A stretch of DNA of 40,684 bases, from NCBI GenBank assembly GCA_017307785.1, contig JAFKGI010000061.1, positions 1 to 40,684 of the forward strand, given 5' to 3'. Below are positions 1 through 7,716 of the stretch, in pieces. The notes beneath the pieces are model-generated. The model searched no databases. It worked only from the letters and a program-made list of their open reading frames with translations, and was not told where the DNA came from. Numbering within the stretch: the first letter of the stretch is position 1; every line of letters begins with the position of its first letter. The DNA is from Vulcanimicrobiota bacterium. GTDB lineage: Bacteria; Vulcanimicrobiota; Xenobia; Xenobiales; JADMJV01. A program made the translations under genes and the position numbers.

Positions 1-687
1 GGCGTCACAGAGACTGGCCACAAAGAGTTCGTTGCCATCGAGGAGGGGTTGCGGGAATCGGAACTGAGCTGGCTGGAGCTGCTTCAGAACCTGAAGGAAC
101 GAGGCTTGGAGATGGGGCCCGCACTTGCGATTGGGGACGGCTCCCTCGGATTCTGGAAAGCATTAACCAAGGTGTTCGGAGAGACCCGACAGCAGCGGTG
201 CTGGGTGCACAAGACCGCCAACGTTCTCAACAAGCTGCCCAAGAGCTCGCAGAAAGCGGCCAAAACGAAGCTTCAGGCCATTTGGATGGCCGAGTCCAAA
301 GAGAAGGCGCAGAAGTCCTTCGATGGCTTCGTCGCGACCTACCGGGAGAAATACCCGAAGGCCACGGACTGCTTGGCAAAGGACCGAGACGTGCTCCTGG
401 CTTTCTATGACTTTCCAGCAGCTCATTGGCAACACATCAGAACGACGAATCCCATCGAGTCCAGCTTTGCTACCGTCCGGCTCCGAACTGCAAAAACGCG
501 GGGCTGCGTCTCAAGATCCAGCATTCTTTCCATGGTCTTCAAGATGGGCATGAGTGCCCAGCACGGCTGGCGACGCTTGAGAGGATTCGAGCACTTAGGC
601 AAGGTCCTGGAAGGGGCGCAGTTCAAGAACGGCCGGGAGGTTCGAAAGAAAGTTCAGAAGGAAAAGGCCAGCGGGGCCGCTGCCTGA
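1..687 (+). CDS. IS256-family (mutator-type) transposase, 5'-truncated by the window edge
   Basis: The reading frame is open from base 1 and stops with TGA at 685-687, so this is the C-terminal ~228 residues of a protein that is normally about 400 residues. The fragment carries the signature of IS256 DDE transposases: the second catalytic Asp in AIGDGSLGFWKAL, the family-typical Cys/His motif in RCWVHKTANVLNKLP, and the catalytic Glu in TTNPIESSFATVRLRT. The first catalytic Asp would lie upstream of the window. The TTG at 49 is in frame but is not a convincing start, because coding continues before it. The protein cuts and pastes or copies its own element by acting on terminal inverted repeats. 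The element appears to end just downstream, inside the 3' end of the convergent 779-aa gene. Confidence 0.93.
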   Translation, partial: GVTETGHKEFVAIEEGLRESELSWLELLQNLKERGLEMGPALAIGDGSLGFWKALTKVFGETRQQRCWVHKTANVLNKLPKSSQKAAKTKLQAIWMAESKEKAQKSFDGFVATYREKYPKATDCLAKDRDVLLAFYDFPAAHWQHIRTTNPIESSFATVRLRTAKTRGCVSRSSILSMVFKMGMSAQHGWRRLRGFEHLGKVLEGAQFKNGREVRKKVQKEKASGAAA

Positions 688-720
688 GAAATCCTCATAC
701 ACCAAATTTGACTATAACTC
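688..720 (+). mobile_element. Probable right terminal end of the IS256-type element
   Basis: The ~33 bp after the transposase stop codon are A/T-rich (CATACACCAAATTTGACTAT) against GC-rich flanks. Family elements normally end a few tens of bp past the transposase stop with an imperfect inverted repeat of this kind. The left end is outside the window, so neither the inverted repeat pair nor a target-site duplication can be confirmed. The exact boundary (about 717-721) is an estimate. Confidence 0.4.
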
Positions 721-3034
721 CCCAAACGGCCACGATCACCCGAGGAGCGAGCGGACCGTTGGGCTCCGCCCGCAGGCAAGCTTTCATTCGCGGAGGTCCT
801 TTCCAGTAGGCGTCCCACTCGCGGTCCCCCGCATTCCATCCGTCCTTGGGTGTGCTGAGCAAGTCTTGCGTTCCCAGCGGGATGGTCGACTCCAACGGCA
901 TATCTGTGGTGCCTGCGCTGGAATCGTAGATTTGTAAATGCGGCGAGGCCGTCCCATCCGGGTCATCCGCGTGGAGGTCACGCAGCACCAGCACTCGCCC
1001 GATCTCCGGCAGGCTGATCACCTGATGCACGTTGTCGGCGGCCGGAACTCCCTCTTGTTCAGCGGAAACGCTGGTCGAACCGGACCGGGTGAGAGACGCA
1101 CCTTGCTCGACCGTGAAGTGTTGCGAGATGTTCGTCTCTTCGATGCGTCCAGAGACCAGGTCTGTGCACTGCAGCCAGGTCTCCCAGAGGATGGTCTGCT
1201 TCTGCTTCCAGGTGGCGACTTTCCGGTCCTGAAGGCCGCGATAGGTATACCAGATCAGGTCGAAGATATCACCGCAGTCCTCGCTGGAGCCGGCAGGCAC
1301 CTGGAGCGGATTGTCCACGAAGTAAGGGGATGGGTCCTCTTTGACGAAAATGCCCGTGCTCTCATAGGAACCGATGTTTCCGCAGGTTTCCGACCAGAGC
1401 TGATGATAACGCTCCCAGGTTGGAATGAGACCGACGGTGGTTTCGATAGAGTATTGGCCACCGTAGAGCCGTTGGATGGGCTTGAGGATCACGCGCCACT
1501 CGCGGTTGTCGGAGTCGATGGCGGAGTTTCCCGAATTCTTCAGGGGAGGCCAGTGGACCGCGCTCTGACCGGCCAGCGTGCCAAATCTTTGGAGGTTCGG
1601 TTCCTCGGCCGGCAGCTGGACAAAAGTCAGGTCCTGCAGGGTCTGGAAATCCTCGCTGGAATCCGGCGCGATGGCTACGTCGCCCATCCACCACAAGCCG
1701 TGCGAGAAGACTCCGCCTCCGGTAGGCGAACCTCCGGTATAGAATGGCTCGAAGACGTCTCCGTAGAGCCCATTGTAGGAAGTCGCCTCCGCTTCCGTCT
1801 TGAAGCTGATCGCCTCATAGACGGTCGGCGAGTCGGTAATCTCGTAGACTTCTTGGTGAAGGCCGGCGATCTCACCGGTTTCGGGTTTGTACTGGAGGGC
1901 CTGATAGAGAATTCGCAGGTCGGCCTCCCGCAGGCTGCTGAATACGGTGACCCCATTCTGATGCCAGCAGATCGGCTGCGATCGCGGGTGTGCGACCGGA
2001 GTTAGATCGAGACCACCAGCGAGGGATGCCAGGTCCAGGCTGCTGTGGAGTGTCAAGGAGCCCGTTTCGACGTCTTGCTGAAAGAAGTCAATGGCGAAGA
2101 AACTCGAGGCGTCCACGTAAGGTAGCGCCAGGAAGAGACGCAGATCGCCCACCCGGATTCGACGGCTCAGGTCATAGCGGGAGTAGGACCCATAGCTGGC
2201 GCCATAAGCGGGTTTGTTCAGACTGCTGGTGGCACTCTCGCCATCATTGCGCCGACGAGCGGAATAGCAGGTCGGAGTGCTGGCTTCCGGGTTGGGAATC
2301 AGATTGCACCAGCGACCGAGTTGTCCATAGAAAAACTTGGCCACTCTCAGCATTTGTGTCGAGAGCACCGGCTGACTGAGGTTGACCTCAAAGTCGCAAC
2401 GCCAATTGACTCCGGGGTCGGCGTCGGCTGCGTCATAAGGGTAGCCGGCGATGGCGAAGTTGTATTTTCCGTCGGGTGCGGCAGGCGTCCAGGCGACCAC
2501 CCATTCCTGGTAAGGAGCCTGGCGATAGACGTTGCCCGGTTCTCCGGGAGGGTGCACGGCGCGGGCCAGACCCCAGCCATTCAATGCGAAGAATGGCAAG
2601 CTGAACTGATAGTTGAAGTCGAGGTCCAATTCTTCAAAGAAATTGAATTGCTCGGAAGGGACAAATGAGCCCGCCGCGTTTTGGTAGGACTCCCGATTGG
2701 ACTGGTTCCAGGCGCCGTAAAGAACGCTGGGGGGATACCGTTTGGGGCACTGGCAGTCGCACGGGGGGCAGCCGCTTTGCTTGGAAACGCCCGATATGGG
2801 AGTGGGAGTGGAACTGGCATTGTTGTCCTGGGCGGAGTCCGATAGACCGGCATCGCTCGAGTTTCTGGCTCCACGTCCAACGTCTGGCTGAGGGTTCTGT
2901 CCGCCTTGCGGCTTGCCGGTGCCGCTGGCGGCTTCGGCGCGGTTGGGCAAATCTCCCAACTGGTGCTGGGATGCCTGGGAAATGGTCTGCTCGAATTGCT
3001 GGTCGCTTCCCAGAAATCCAGAGGAAATAATCAT
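695..3034 (-). CDS. Unrecognised 779-aa protein, C-terminus probably altered by the IS insertion
   Basis: ATG at 3034 is preceded by a good ribosome-binding site (AAGGAG about 10 bp upstream). I recognise no family. There is no signal peptide or membrane segment. Residues ~1-85 are low-complexity and disordered (Q, S, G, P, N). A Cys cluster CPPCDCQC follows at about residue 90. The rest is rich in aromatic residues and looks like beta-structure with many Trp/Tyr. The last ~8 codons lie in the A/T-rich end assigned to the IS256 element, and the stop codon at 695-697 is within it, so the native C-terminus was probably longer or different. It could be a surface, structural or phage-derived protein, but no motif supports a choice. 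It is convergent with the transposase and divergent from the XRE gene. Confidence 0.7.
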   Translation of the reverse strand: MIISSGFLGSDQQFEQTISQASQHQLGDLPNRAEAASGTGKPQGGQNPQPDVGRGARNSSDAGLSDSAQDNNASSTPTPISGVSKQSGCPPCDCQCPKRYPPSVLYGAWNQSNRESYQNAAGSFVPSEQFNFFEELDLDFNYQFSLPFFALNGWGLARAVHPPGEPGNVYRQAPYQEWVVAWTPAAPDGKYNFAIAGYPYDAADADPGVNWRCDFEVNLSQPVLSTQMLRVAKFFYGQLGRWCNLIPNPEASTPTCYSARRRNDGESATSSLNKPAYGASYGSYSRYDLSRRIRVGDLRLFLALPYVDASSFFAIDFFQQDVETGSLTLHSSLDLASLAGGLDLTPVAHPRSQPICWHQNGVTVFSSLREADLRILYQALQYKPETGEIAGLHQEVYEITDSPTVYEAISFKTEAEATSYNGLYGDVFEPFYTGGSPTGGGVFSHGLWWMGDVAIAPDSSEDFQTLQDLTFVQLPAEEPNLQRFGTLAGQSAVHWPPLKNSGNSAIDSDNREWRVILKPIQRLYGGQYSIETTVGLIPTWERYHQLWSETCGNIGSYESTGIFVKEDPSPYFVDNPLQVPAGSSEDCGDIFDLIWYTYRGLQDRKVATWKQKQTILWETWLQCTDLVSGRIEETNISQHFTVEQGASLTRSGSTSVSAEQEGVPAADNVHQVISLPEIGRVLVLRDLHADDPDGTASPHLQIYDSSAGTTDMPLESTIPLGTQDLLSTPKDGWNAGDREWDAYWKGPPRMKACLRAEPNGPLAPRVIVAVWGVIVKFGV

Positions 3035-3384
3035 GGATAAAGTTCTCCTTTTTACGAATTGAAAGCAGTGGGCATGGCGAAGCCAGGCCGGAGTTTTTGT
3101 TGAGAGTGTCAGGTGTAGTAAGGGACGAAATCACCTTTTATTGATGGTGAACTTTTGTCTCGTGAAGTCAATATAGAGGATACAGCGGATGTGCACAACT
3201 GACATTTTATGTCCTACTCCAGGCGACCCTAGAGAAGCCTCAGAGGTAGGGAATGGTGGTGGTGGGCAGGATTCTTTGCGTGCATTGCGTAGACGTTTGA
3301 CAGCGCCTTCCGCTTTTTGAGCATAGCCGGACTGGGCCGCCAATGCTAGCCCTGTTTTGTAGCGTTTTTGAGGAGATTTGCAGG
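3035..3384. other. Divergent intergenic region with candidate promoter and small dyads
   Basis: This 350-bp spacer separates the minus-strand 779-aa gene from the plus-strand XRE regulator. It is more A/T-rich than its surroundings. Visible elements are two short dyads, TCACC...GGTGA at 3131-3150 and GACAT-ttt-ATGTC at 3201-3213, and an exact TTGACA at 3297-3302 facing the XRE gene. The -10 for the last is poor (GCATAG-like at 3321-3326). The dyads are plausible operators for the adjacent XRE protein but are short. A 70-codon open frame on the minus strand here has no coding character and is not called. Confidence 0.35.
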
Positions 3385-4002
3385 ATGACGAAGACGGCCA
3401 GGAAGACCGGGATCAATGGAGCGCTGGTGCGCAAGCTGAGGCGACGTGAGCGCTGGTCGCAAGCCGAGCTGGCGGAGAAGCTGGCGGTTCATCGGGTCAC
3501 GCTGGCTCGCTGGGAATCTAACCTGGTGGACCCACCTCCGGAGGCGGCCGACCGCATCGCTCAGTTGTTTGGCGTCAGCCGAGACTCGCTGTTTCAGGAG
3601 GAGAAGCAAGCGCCGGAGGAAGGTCTGGGAATTACCGATCCCTGGCTGAAGAAGATTTCCCTGTTCAAACTGCAGAAGTATACTCGTCCAGCGCTACTGG
3701 CCCTGGAGCTCAGCGCGCAACAGTTGGCCCATCGGGTGAATCTGCCGGTTTCGCGACTGCAGGAGCTGCTCAACGGAGAGAAGCCGACCACTCAGGAAAT
3801 TCAGTCGCTGCGGGAGCAATTGGGTCCGGACTACAATCCAAGCTCTATCCTTAAGAAACGTATTTTGCTTCAGGAAATTGACCCGGAGAGTACATCGGAT
3901 AAGCTCGACGTCCTACTGAAGCGCGTGAATACGCTGGAAACGCGCCTGGAGCAGATGAGCGAGAAAATGGATCTCGTTCTTAAGCTTCTCCAGGAAAGGT
4001 GA
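3385..4002 (+). CDS. XRE-family transcriptional regulator with C-terminal coiled coil
   Basis: The start ATG at 3385 has GAGGAG about 9 bp upstream; an in-frame ATG at 3343 lacks support. Product is 205 aa. Residues ~12-70 form a lambda-repressor-type helix-turn-helix (KLRRRERWSQAELAEKLAVH, then TLARWES and a DRIAQLFGVSRDSLF helix). Residues ~105-140 look like a second helical, HTH-like segment (LSAQQLAHRVNLPVSRLQELL). The last ~35 residues are heptad-like (LLKRVNTLETRLEQMSEKMDLVLKLL) and probably oligomerise. It converges on, and overlaps by 23 bp, an ImmA/IrrE metalloprotease gene. XRE repressors are classic substrates or partners of such proteases, so this is probably the repressor they control, although the convergent order is unusual. 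Confidence 0.9.
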   Translation: MTKTARKTGINGALVRKLRRRERWSQAELAEKLAVHRVTLARWESNLVDPPPEAADRIAQLFGVSRDSLFQEEKQAPEEGLGITDPWLKKISLFKLQKYTRPALLALELSAQQLAHRVNLPVSRLQELLNGEKPTTQEIQSLREQLGPDYNPSSILKKRILLQEIDPESTSDKLDVLLKRVNTLETRLEQMSEKMDLVLKLLQER

Positions 4003-4564
4003 TGGTGCGAGTGTCGGTATCGAGGTGAAGGATGCCATAGGCGTCCAAGGTGTGAGCCATGAATTTTCCGGAGACATGGAAGGTCTCGGCAAGTTCAAGA
4101 ACGTTTCCCCAACGATCCGGCTGTTGCTCGCGCCTGGTGTCGAGCAGACGGTCCAGTTCCGGCCGGTTGTAGAGGATGTAGTGCGGGATGAGGAAGACTC
4201 GAGCGTAGAAGGTGGCTTCTTCTTCCCAGTGGGGATGCCACTCGCCGGAGCGGAGGAGAGGCGCGTGCAGGCGGGCGTGGCCCAGTTCGTGGGCCAGCGT
4301 GAAGTTGAGCACCTGGTGAGCCACCCAGGGGCAGTCGAGCTTGAGGCCAAAGTCTTTGGCCACCACCACGCGACGTTCTTCGGCGTCGCAGTGGGCCAGG
4401 TCGGATTCGTCTTCCATTTCCTCAAAGGAGATGGTGTAGCCGGCCAGGGCGATGGCTTCTTTGATGACCTCGGCGGGAACCCCGTAGGGACGCGGATGTT
4501 TACGCCGGACTCGGGCCAGCAATTGGCGGCAGTCGGCGACACAGCGTTTTTCCAGCTCGGTCAT
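3980..4564 (-). CDS. ImmA/IrrE-family zinc metallopeptidase (catalytic site intact)
   Basis: Product is 194 aa. The zinc-metalloprotease signature HELGH lies at residues 92-96 inside NFTLAHELGHARLHAP, and acidic residues EEEATFYARVFLIP at ~114-127 supply the expected third ligand. Family members cleave XRE-type repressors (ImmA in ICEBs1, IrrE/PprI with DdrO) to release a damage or mobile-element response. The ATG at 4564 overlaps the stop of the preceding minus-strand gene in an ATGA arrangement, so translation is probably coupled. The 3' end overlaps the convergent XRE gene by 23 bp, which could also allow antisense interplay. The upstream gene is a paralogue that has lost all active-site residues, so the pair may act as a heteromer. 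Confidence 0.88.
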   Translation of the reverse strand: MTELEKRCVADCRQLLARVRRKHPRPYGVPAEVIKEAIALAGYTISFEEMEDESDLAHCDAEERRVVVAKDFGLKLDCPWVAHQVLNFTLAHELGHARLHAPLLRSGEWHPHWEEEATFYARVFLIPHYILYNRPELDRLLDTRREQQPDRWGNVLELAETFHVSGKFMAHTLDAYGILHLDTDTRTITFPGEA

Positions 4565-5157
4565 GCCAGGCGACCGAAGGCGAAGCGCCGGGCCAATTCG
4601 TAGCTGGCGGGCAAGAGCTGGATGCGGCGCCGGGCCTGATCGACGTGGGCCAGTTCATACAGTTCCAGGGTCATTCCGAGGAACCAGACGGTGACGCGAA
4701 ACTCCAGAGCCAGTCGCTGCAGTTGATACCAGCGATGCATCTCTTTTTCCGCCTTGAGCAGTTCCAGCATAGGCAGGCGAGTCATGAGTTTGACCAGCGG
4801 CACCAGGAAGACCCGGGCATAGTCGTCGGCGTCCCGCTTGCGGTCCGGTCCGTTGAGGCGGATCTGCCCCAGCTGTTGGGCCAGCGTCTCGTTGAGCATG
4901 GCTCCTTCGGTTTCGGGCACGCGCAAGCGACGGCGAAAGTCGATGGGCAGGTGGACCACGCGTTGCTCGGGGCAACACAGGGCCAGCACGCTGGCCTCGA
5001 CTCCATAGCCTCTTTCGATGCGCCAGCCGCACTCCAAAATGGCTTCCCGGAGTACCTGGGCAGGCACCCAGCCACGTATGCCTTTACGGCGCAAGGTCAT
5101 GAGAAGACGCTCTCGGTCTTCGGCGTATACTTCCAATCGGTGTTCCATAACATTCAT
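4561..5157 (-). CDS. Catalytically dead ImmA/IrrE-like paralogue
   Basis: Product is 198 aa. It aligns by eye over its whole length with the intact protease encoded immediately downstream: VPAQVLREAILECGW matches VPAEVIKEAIALAGY, and DDYARVFLVPL matches TFYARVFLIPH. The metal-binding HELGH is replaced by QQLGQ (residues 94-98, in NETLAQQLGQIRLNGP), so both histidines and the catalytic Glu are all Gln, and the third-ligand region is Asp-rich (RDADDYAR). The fold is otherwise kept and the frame is intact, which argues for a selected pseudoenzyme, for example a regulatory, substrate-binding or immunity partner, rather than a decaying gene. It is the first gene of a two-gene unit and shares ATGA with the next. 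The start ATG is at 5157; a second in-frame ATG follows three codons later. Confidence 0.85.
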   Translation of the reverse strand: MNVMEHRLEVYAEDRERLLMTLRRKGIRGWVPAQVLREAILECGWRIERGYGVEASVLALCCPEQRVVHLPIDFRRRLRVPETEGAMLNETLAQQLGQIRLNGPDRKRDADDYARVFLVPLVKLMTRLPMLELLKAEKEMHRWYQLQRLALEFRVTVWFLGMTLELYELAHVDQARRRIQLLPASYELARRFAFGRLA

Positions 5158-5194
5158 AGCTTAGCAGACAGATAGGAACGTGAACAAGAGGCAG

Positions 5195-5268
5195 CTTCTT
5201 GAAGAAGTTTCCTGGACATGAGCCTTATGGGGACGGGCTCATGTGGTTCGCGACAGAATTTGTCGCGA
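5195..5268. promoter_or_regulatory. Three consecutive dyads between recombinase and dead-protease genes
   Basis: Within 75 bp lie CTTCTT-G-AAGAAG (5195-5207), a 9-bp perfect inverted repeat ACATGAGCC / GGCTCATGT with an 11-bp loop (5216-5244), and an 8-bp perfect inverted repeat TCGCGACA-gaatt-TGTCGCGA (5248-5268). They lie downstream of the second recombinase gene and upstream of the dead-IrrE gene, both on the minus strand. The layout fits an operator region for the protease pair or a recombination core site next to an integrase. The last dyad, with arms around a short central spacer, is the best site candidate. No T-tract follows, so none is a convincing terminator. Confidence 0.45.
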
Positions 5269-5303
5269 TTTAAGAATACGATTCTATCCGTGGGTGGTTC
5301 GGC

Positions 5304-6344
5304 TCAGTCGAGCAGAAAAATTTCGTGATTTTTTTGGATTTTCTCGGCGACCTGAGTCCAGGGCTGGTCGATGTATCCCAGGGTGCTGCGCAGGCTGGAG
5401 TGGCCGAGGAGTTTGGCCACCATGTCGGGTTCCATGCCGGCCTGATAGCAGTGACTGGCGCAGGCGTGGCGCAGTCCGTGGGGGGAGACGGTGTAGCCGT
5501 CGTGCTGGATGCCCGCGTCTTCGGCGGCGCGCTTGACGATCTTCCAGAGGCGGTCGCGGCTGGCCGTGAAGACGGACTTTTCGGGGGGGCGGGTTTTGGC
5601 GTGACGTTGGAGGCTGCGCAGGGTGACGGAATCGAGGAGAACATAGCGGTCCTGCTCGCCTTTTCCGGCTCGCACGAAGATTTTGGAGTCGTCCGGGTCG
5701 ATGTCTCCCCGGGTGAAGGCACTGACTTCGCTGACGCGCAGGCCGCTGGCGTAGGCCAGGCGGATCATGAGGAGGTCCAGGTCTTCTTCGATGCAGTCGA
5801 GGAGAGCGAAGACTTCTTCGACGTCGAGGTTGGCCTGGGGCGTGCGCTCGGTGCAGAGGGGATGGGTGCGTTGGTAGACGGCCCGGCAGTCGGCCATGGC
5901 GATGGCGATGTACATCTGGGTGGTGCGCAAGTCGCGGTGGCCAAGCAACTCCTGGAGCACACGCAAGTCCATGCCGCCTTCGAGACAGGCGACGGCGAAA
6001 CCGTGGCGGAAAACTCGCGGGGTGAGCAGGCGACCGCTCCAGGCGAAGCGCTCGGCCAGGTCGGAGGTTTGGAGCCAGGCCGGGAAGGCGTCCCAGTCGA
6101 GTTGCGGGAGTTCTCGGGGGCCGGGCAGGCGACGTCCGTTGAGCAGATAGAGGCCCTGGCGGTCGGCGCGCAGCCGGTCGCGCTCTTCCCAGCGTAGGCC
6201 GGTGGCCAGCAGCAGCTGGGCGGTTTTGTTTTTGGCGGCGGCAGCTTTCAGCTTTTTGAGGGAGGGGACGAGCGGAAGGCGATCTTCGTCGTGGACGCCG
6301 GGCGCACACTCCTCGCCCATTTCGAGGCGCCACTCGGGGTTCAC
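5304..6344 (-). CDS. Double-domain tyrosine recombinase 2 (degenerate domain A plus intact domain B)
   Basis: I start at GTG 6344, which overlaps the upstream stop as GTGA and has GGGAG about 8 bp before it; product is 346 aa. Two tyrosine-recombinase catalytic domains are fused head to tail, with no core-binding domain visible before either. Domain A (~22-165): Arg51 (ATGLRWEE), then [10 protein letters not shown], where the HxxR histidine is Arg110, and [14 protein letters not shown] with His136 and Tyr145. Domain B (~175-330) is complete: Arg203 (SGLRVSE), Lys228 ([10 protein letters not shown]), His289 and Arg292 (SPHGLRHA), His315 and Tyr324 ([14 protein letters not shown]). Such enzymes cut and rejoin DNA through a covalent phosphotyrosine. 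It is co-transcribed with a gene of the same two-domain design. Confidence 0.85.
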
Positions 6345-7543
6345 GCTCTGGCTCCCAGAGGGTGGCAGTGGGCGTATTGCTCCCGGCAGCGGTCCCAGGA
6401 GCATTCCAGGTAGAGGACGGTGGTGGCCAGGCGGGCGTGACCCATGAGGCGTTTGATGCTGGCCATGGCCATGCCGTTGGCGTAGAGATGGGAGGCGAAG
6501 GCGTGGCGCAGGGAGTGGACGGTGAGGGCCAGGCCCTGCTCGGCGTATTTGGCGCGCAGGCCGCATTGGTCGGCGGCCTGGCGGAAGATTTCTCCGGCCC
6601 GGCTGGCCTGGATGCCGATGAGTTTGCCTTTGCTGCCGCCCCACTCTTGGAGCATTTTCAGGGTGAGGGGGTCGAGCAGGACGTAGCGGTCTTTGTCCCG
6701 TTTGCCGGTGCGCGAAAAGAGGCGCAGTTCGGATTCTGAGACGTCTTGGGGCAGGGCGTCGAGCAGTTCGTTGAGGCGCAGGCCGGTGGCGTAGTAGGCG
6801 CGCAGCATGACGCGGTCGCGCAGGTTGTCAGCGGCTTCGATGATTTTTCGGACTTCTTCGACGGTGGGGGTGGCCACGCCGGATTCTTCCGGTTCGTCCT
6901 CTTGCTCTTCGTCTTCGTCAGGCTGGTCTTTTTGGCGCCACAACTTGAGGGGGGAGCGCTGGTCGGCCATGAGCGGGTGGCAGCGGGCGTATTCCTGGCC
7001 GCGCAGACCCACGGCCAGTTGCAGGTACTGGCGGCTGCAGCCCAGGTTCTGGTGAGCCAGGAAGGCGTGCAGGGCGAAGAGGTCGAGACCGTTTTCGATC
7101 AGGTGGGTGGCCGAGGCGTGGCGGAAGGCGGTGAGAGTGAGGAGGCGGCCGCATTTCTGGTAGCGTTGGGCGAGTTCGCTTTGCTGGAGGCGGTTTTGGA
7201 TTTCTTGCCGCTGATTTTGGAAGAGGGTGGGTCGGGTGAGTTGCAGGGCTCCGAGGGCGGCGGCGGTGGTGGGGTCGAGCGGGAAGATGCGCTCCTGGAG
7301 TTGGAGGCCCTGGGGGTGAAGGGCGATTTGCTCGAGTTCGCACGGGCGCAGCGCCCCGGCGTAGAGGGTGCGCAGGGCCAGGCCGAAGGTGTCGTCGACC
7401 CCGGTGTAGTGGCGGACTTGTTGGCGGTCGAGGACGATGGGCAGGGTGAGGTCGGCGGTGGGATCGGCGATTTCGCCGTCGAGGCACTGGCGCCATTCGT
7501 CCTGGAAGCTAAGTTGGCTCAAGCCAGCTGTCCTGCCCACCAC
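6341..7543 (-). CDS. Double-domain tyrosine recombinase 1 (degenerate domain A plus intact domain B)
   Basis: From GTG 7543 the product is 400 aa. Domain A (~32-192) keeps Arg66 ([10 protein letters not shown]), Arg141, His164 and Tyr173 ([14 protein letters not shown]), but the HxxR histidine is Thr138 ([12 protein letters not shown]). A very acidic linker (~207-222, [12 protein letters not shown]) joins domain B (~225-395), which has the full set: Arg256 (ATGLRLNE), Lys281 ([10 protein letters not shown]), His343 and Arg346 (VHSLRHAFA), His369 and Tyr378 ([13 protein letters not shown]). Both domains end in a CHPL-containing tail. The true start is uncertain: an ATG at 7566 in another frame encodes only 15 codons before a stop, and a frameshift there would supply an alternative N-terminus. 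No core-binding domain is evident. Confidence 0.83.
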
Positions 7544-7566
7544 GCGGTGAGTTGCTCCTTGGTCAT
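7519..7566 (-). CDS. 15-codon micro-ORF overlapping the start of recombinase 1
   Basis: ATG at 7566 overlaps the stop of the preceding 48-codon ORF (ATGA), followed by [15 protein letters not shown] and a TGA at 7519-7521, 24 codon-phase bases inside the recombinase 1 start region. It may be a leader peptide that couples translation, or the real N-terminus of recombinase 1 separated by one frameshift (biological or sequencing error). Amphipathic composition with two Trp is protein-like, but the evidence is thin. Confidence 0.25.
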   Translation of the reverse strand: MTKEQLTAWWAGQLA

Positions 7567-7709
7567 TTCGCCAGGTGCTGGAGCATCTCTGGGTAGCCCG
7601 GGCGGGAGCGGATCTTCTTGAGAGAATCGGTGACGCGCTCAGGGCCGACCCCTGACTTCTCCAGCGCCGAAGGGTGGCTGTTTCCGCGTTTCTTTGATTT
7701 CTTTACCAC
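7563..7709 (-). CDS. Small 48-aa basic ORF between fmdB-like gene and recombinase 1
   Basis: GTG at 7709 begins 8 bp after the fmdB-like stop. The product begins MVKKSKKRGNSHPSAL and ends with RPGYPEMLQHLAK, strongly basic at the N-terminus with an amphipathic C-terminal half. The stop overlaps the next ATG (ATGA). Position, orientation and overlap suggest a real member of the operon, perhaps a small DNA-binding accessory factor for the recombinases. There is no clear ribosome-binding site and I recognise no family. Confidence 0.35.
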   Translation of the reverse strand: MVKKSKKRGNSHPSALEKSGVGPERVTDSLKKIRSRPGYPEMLQHLAK

Positions 7710-7716
7710 GGCTGGG

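Noticed and set aside
3131..3343. 70-codon minus-strand frame in the XRE upstream spacer
   Set aside because: No ribosome-binding site or protein-like composition, and it would cover the candidate XRE promoter.
5325..7621. Long plus-strand frames (5325-6197, 6746-7621) opposite the recombinase genes
   Set aside because: Gly/Val/Glu-rich composition typical of the antisense of GC-rich genes. The minus strand encodes clear integrase motifs.
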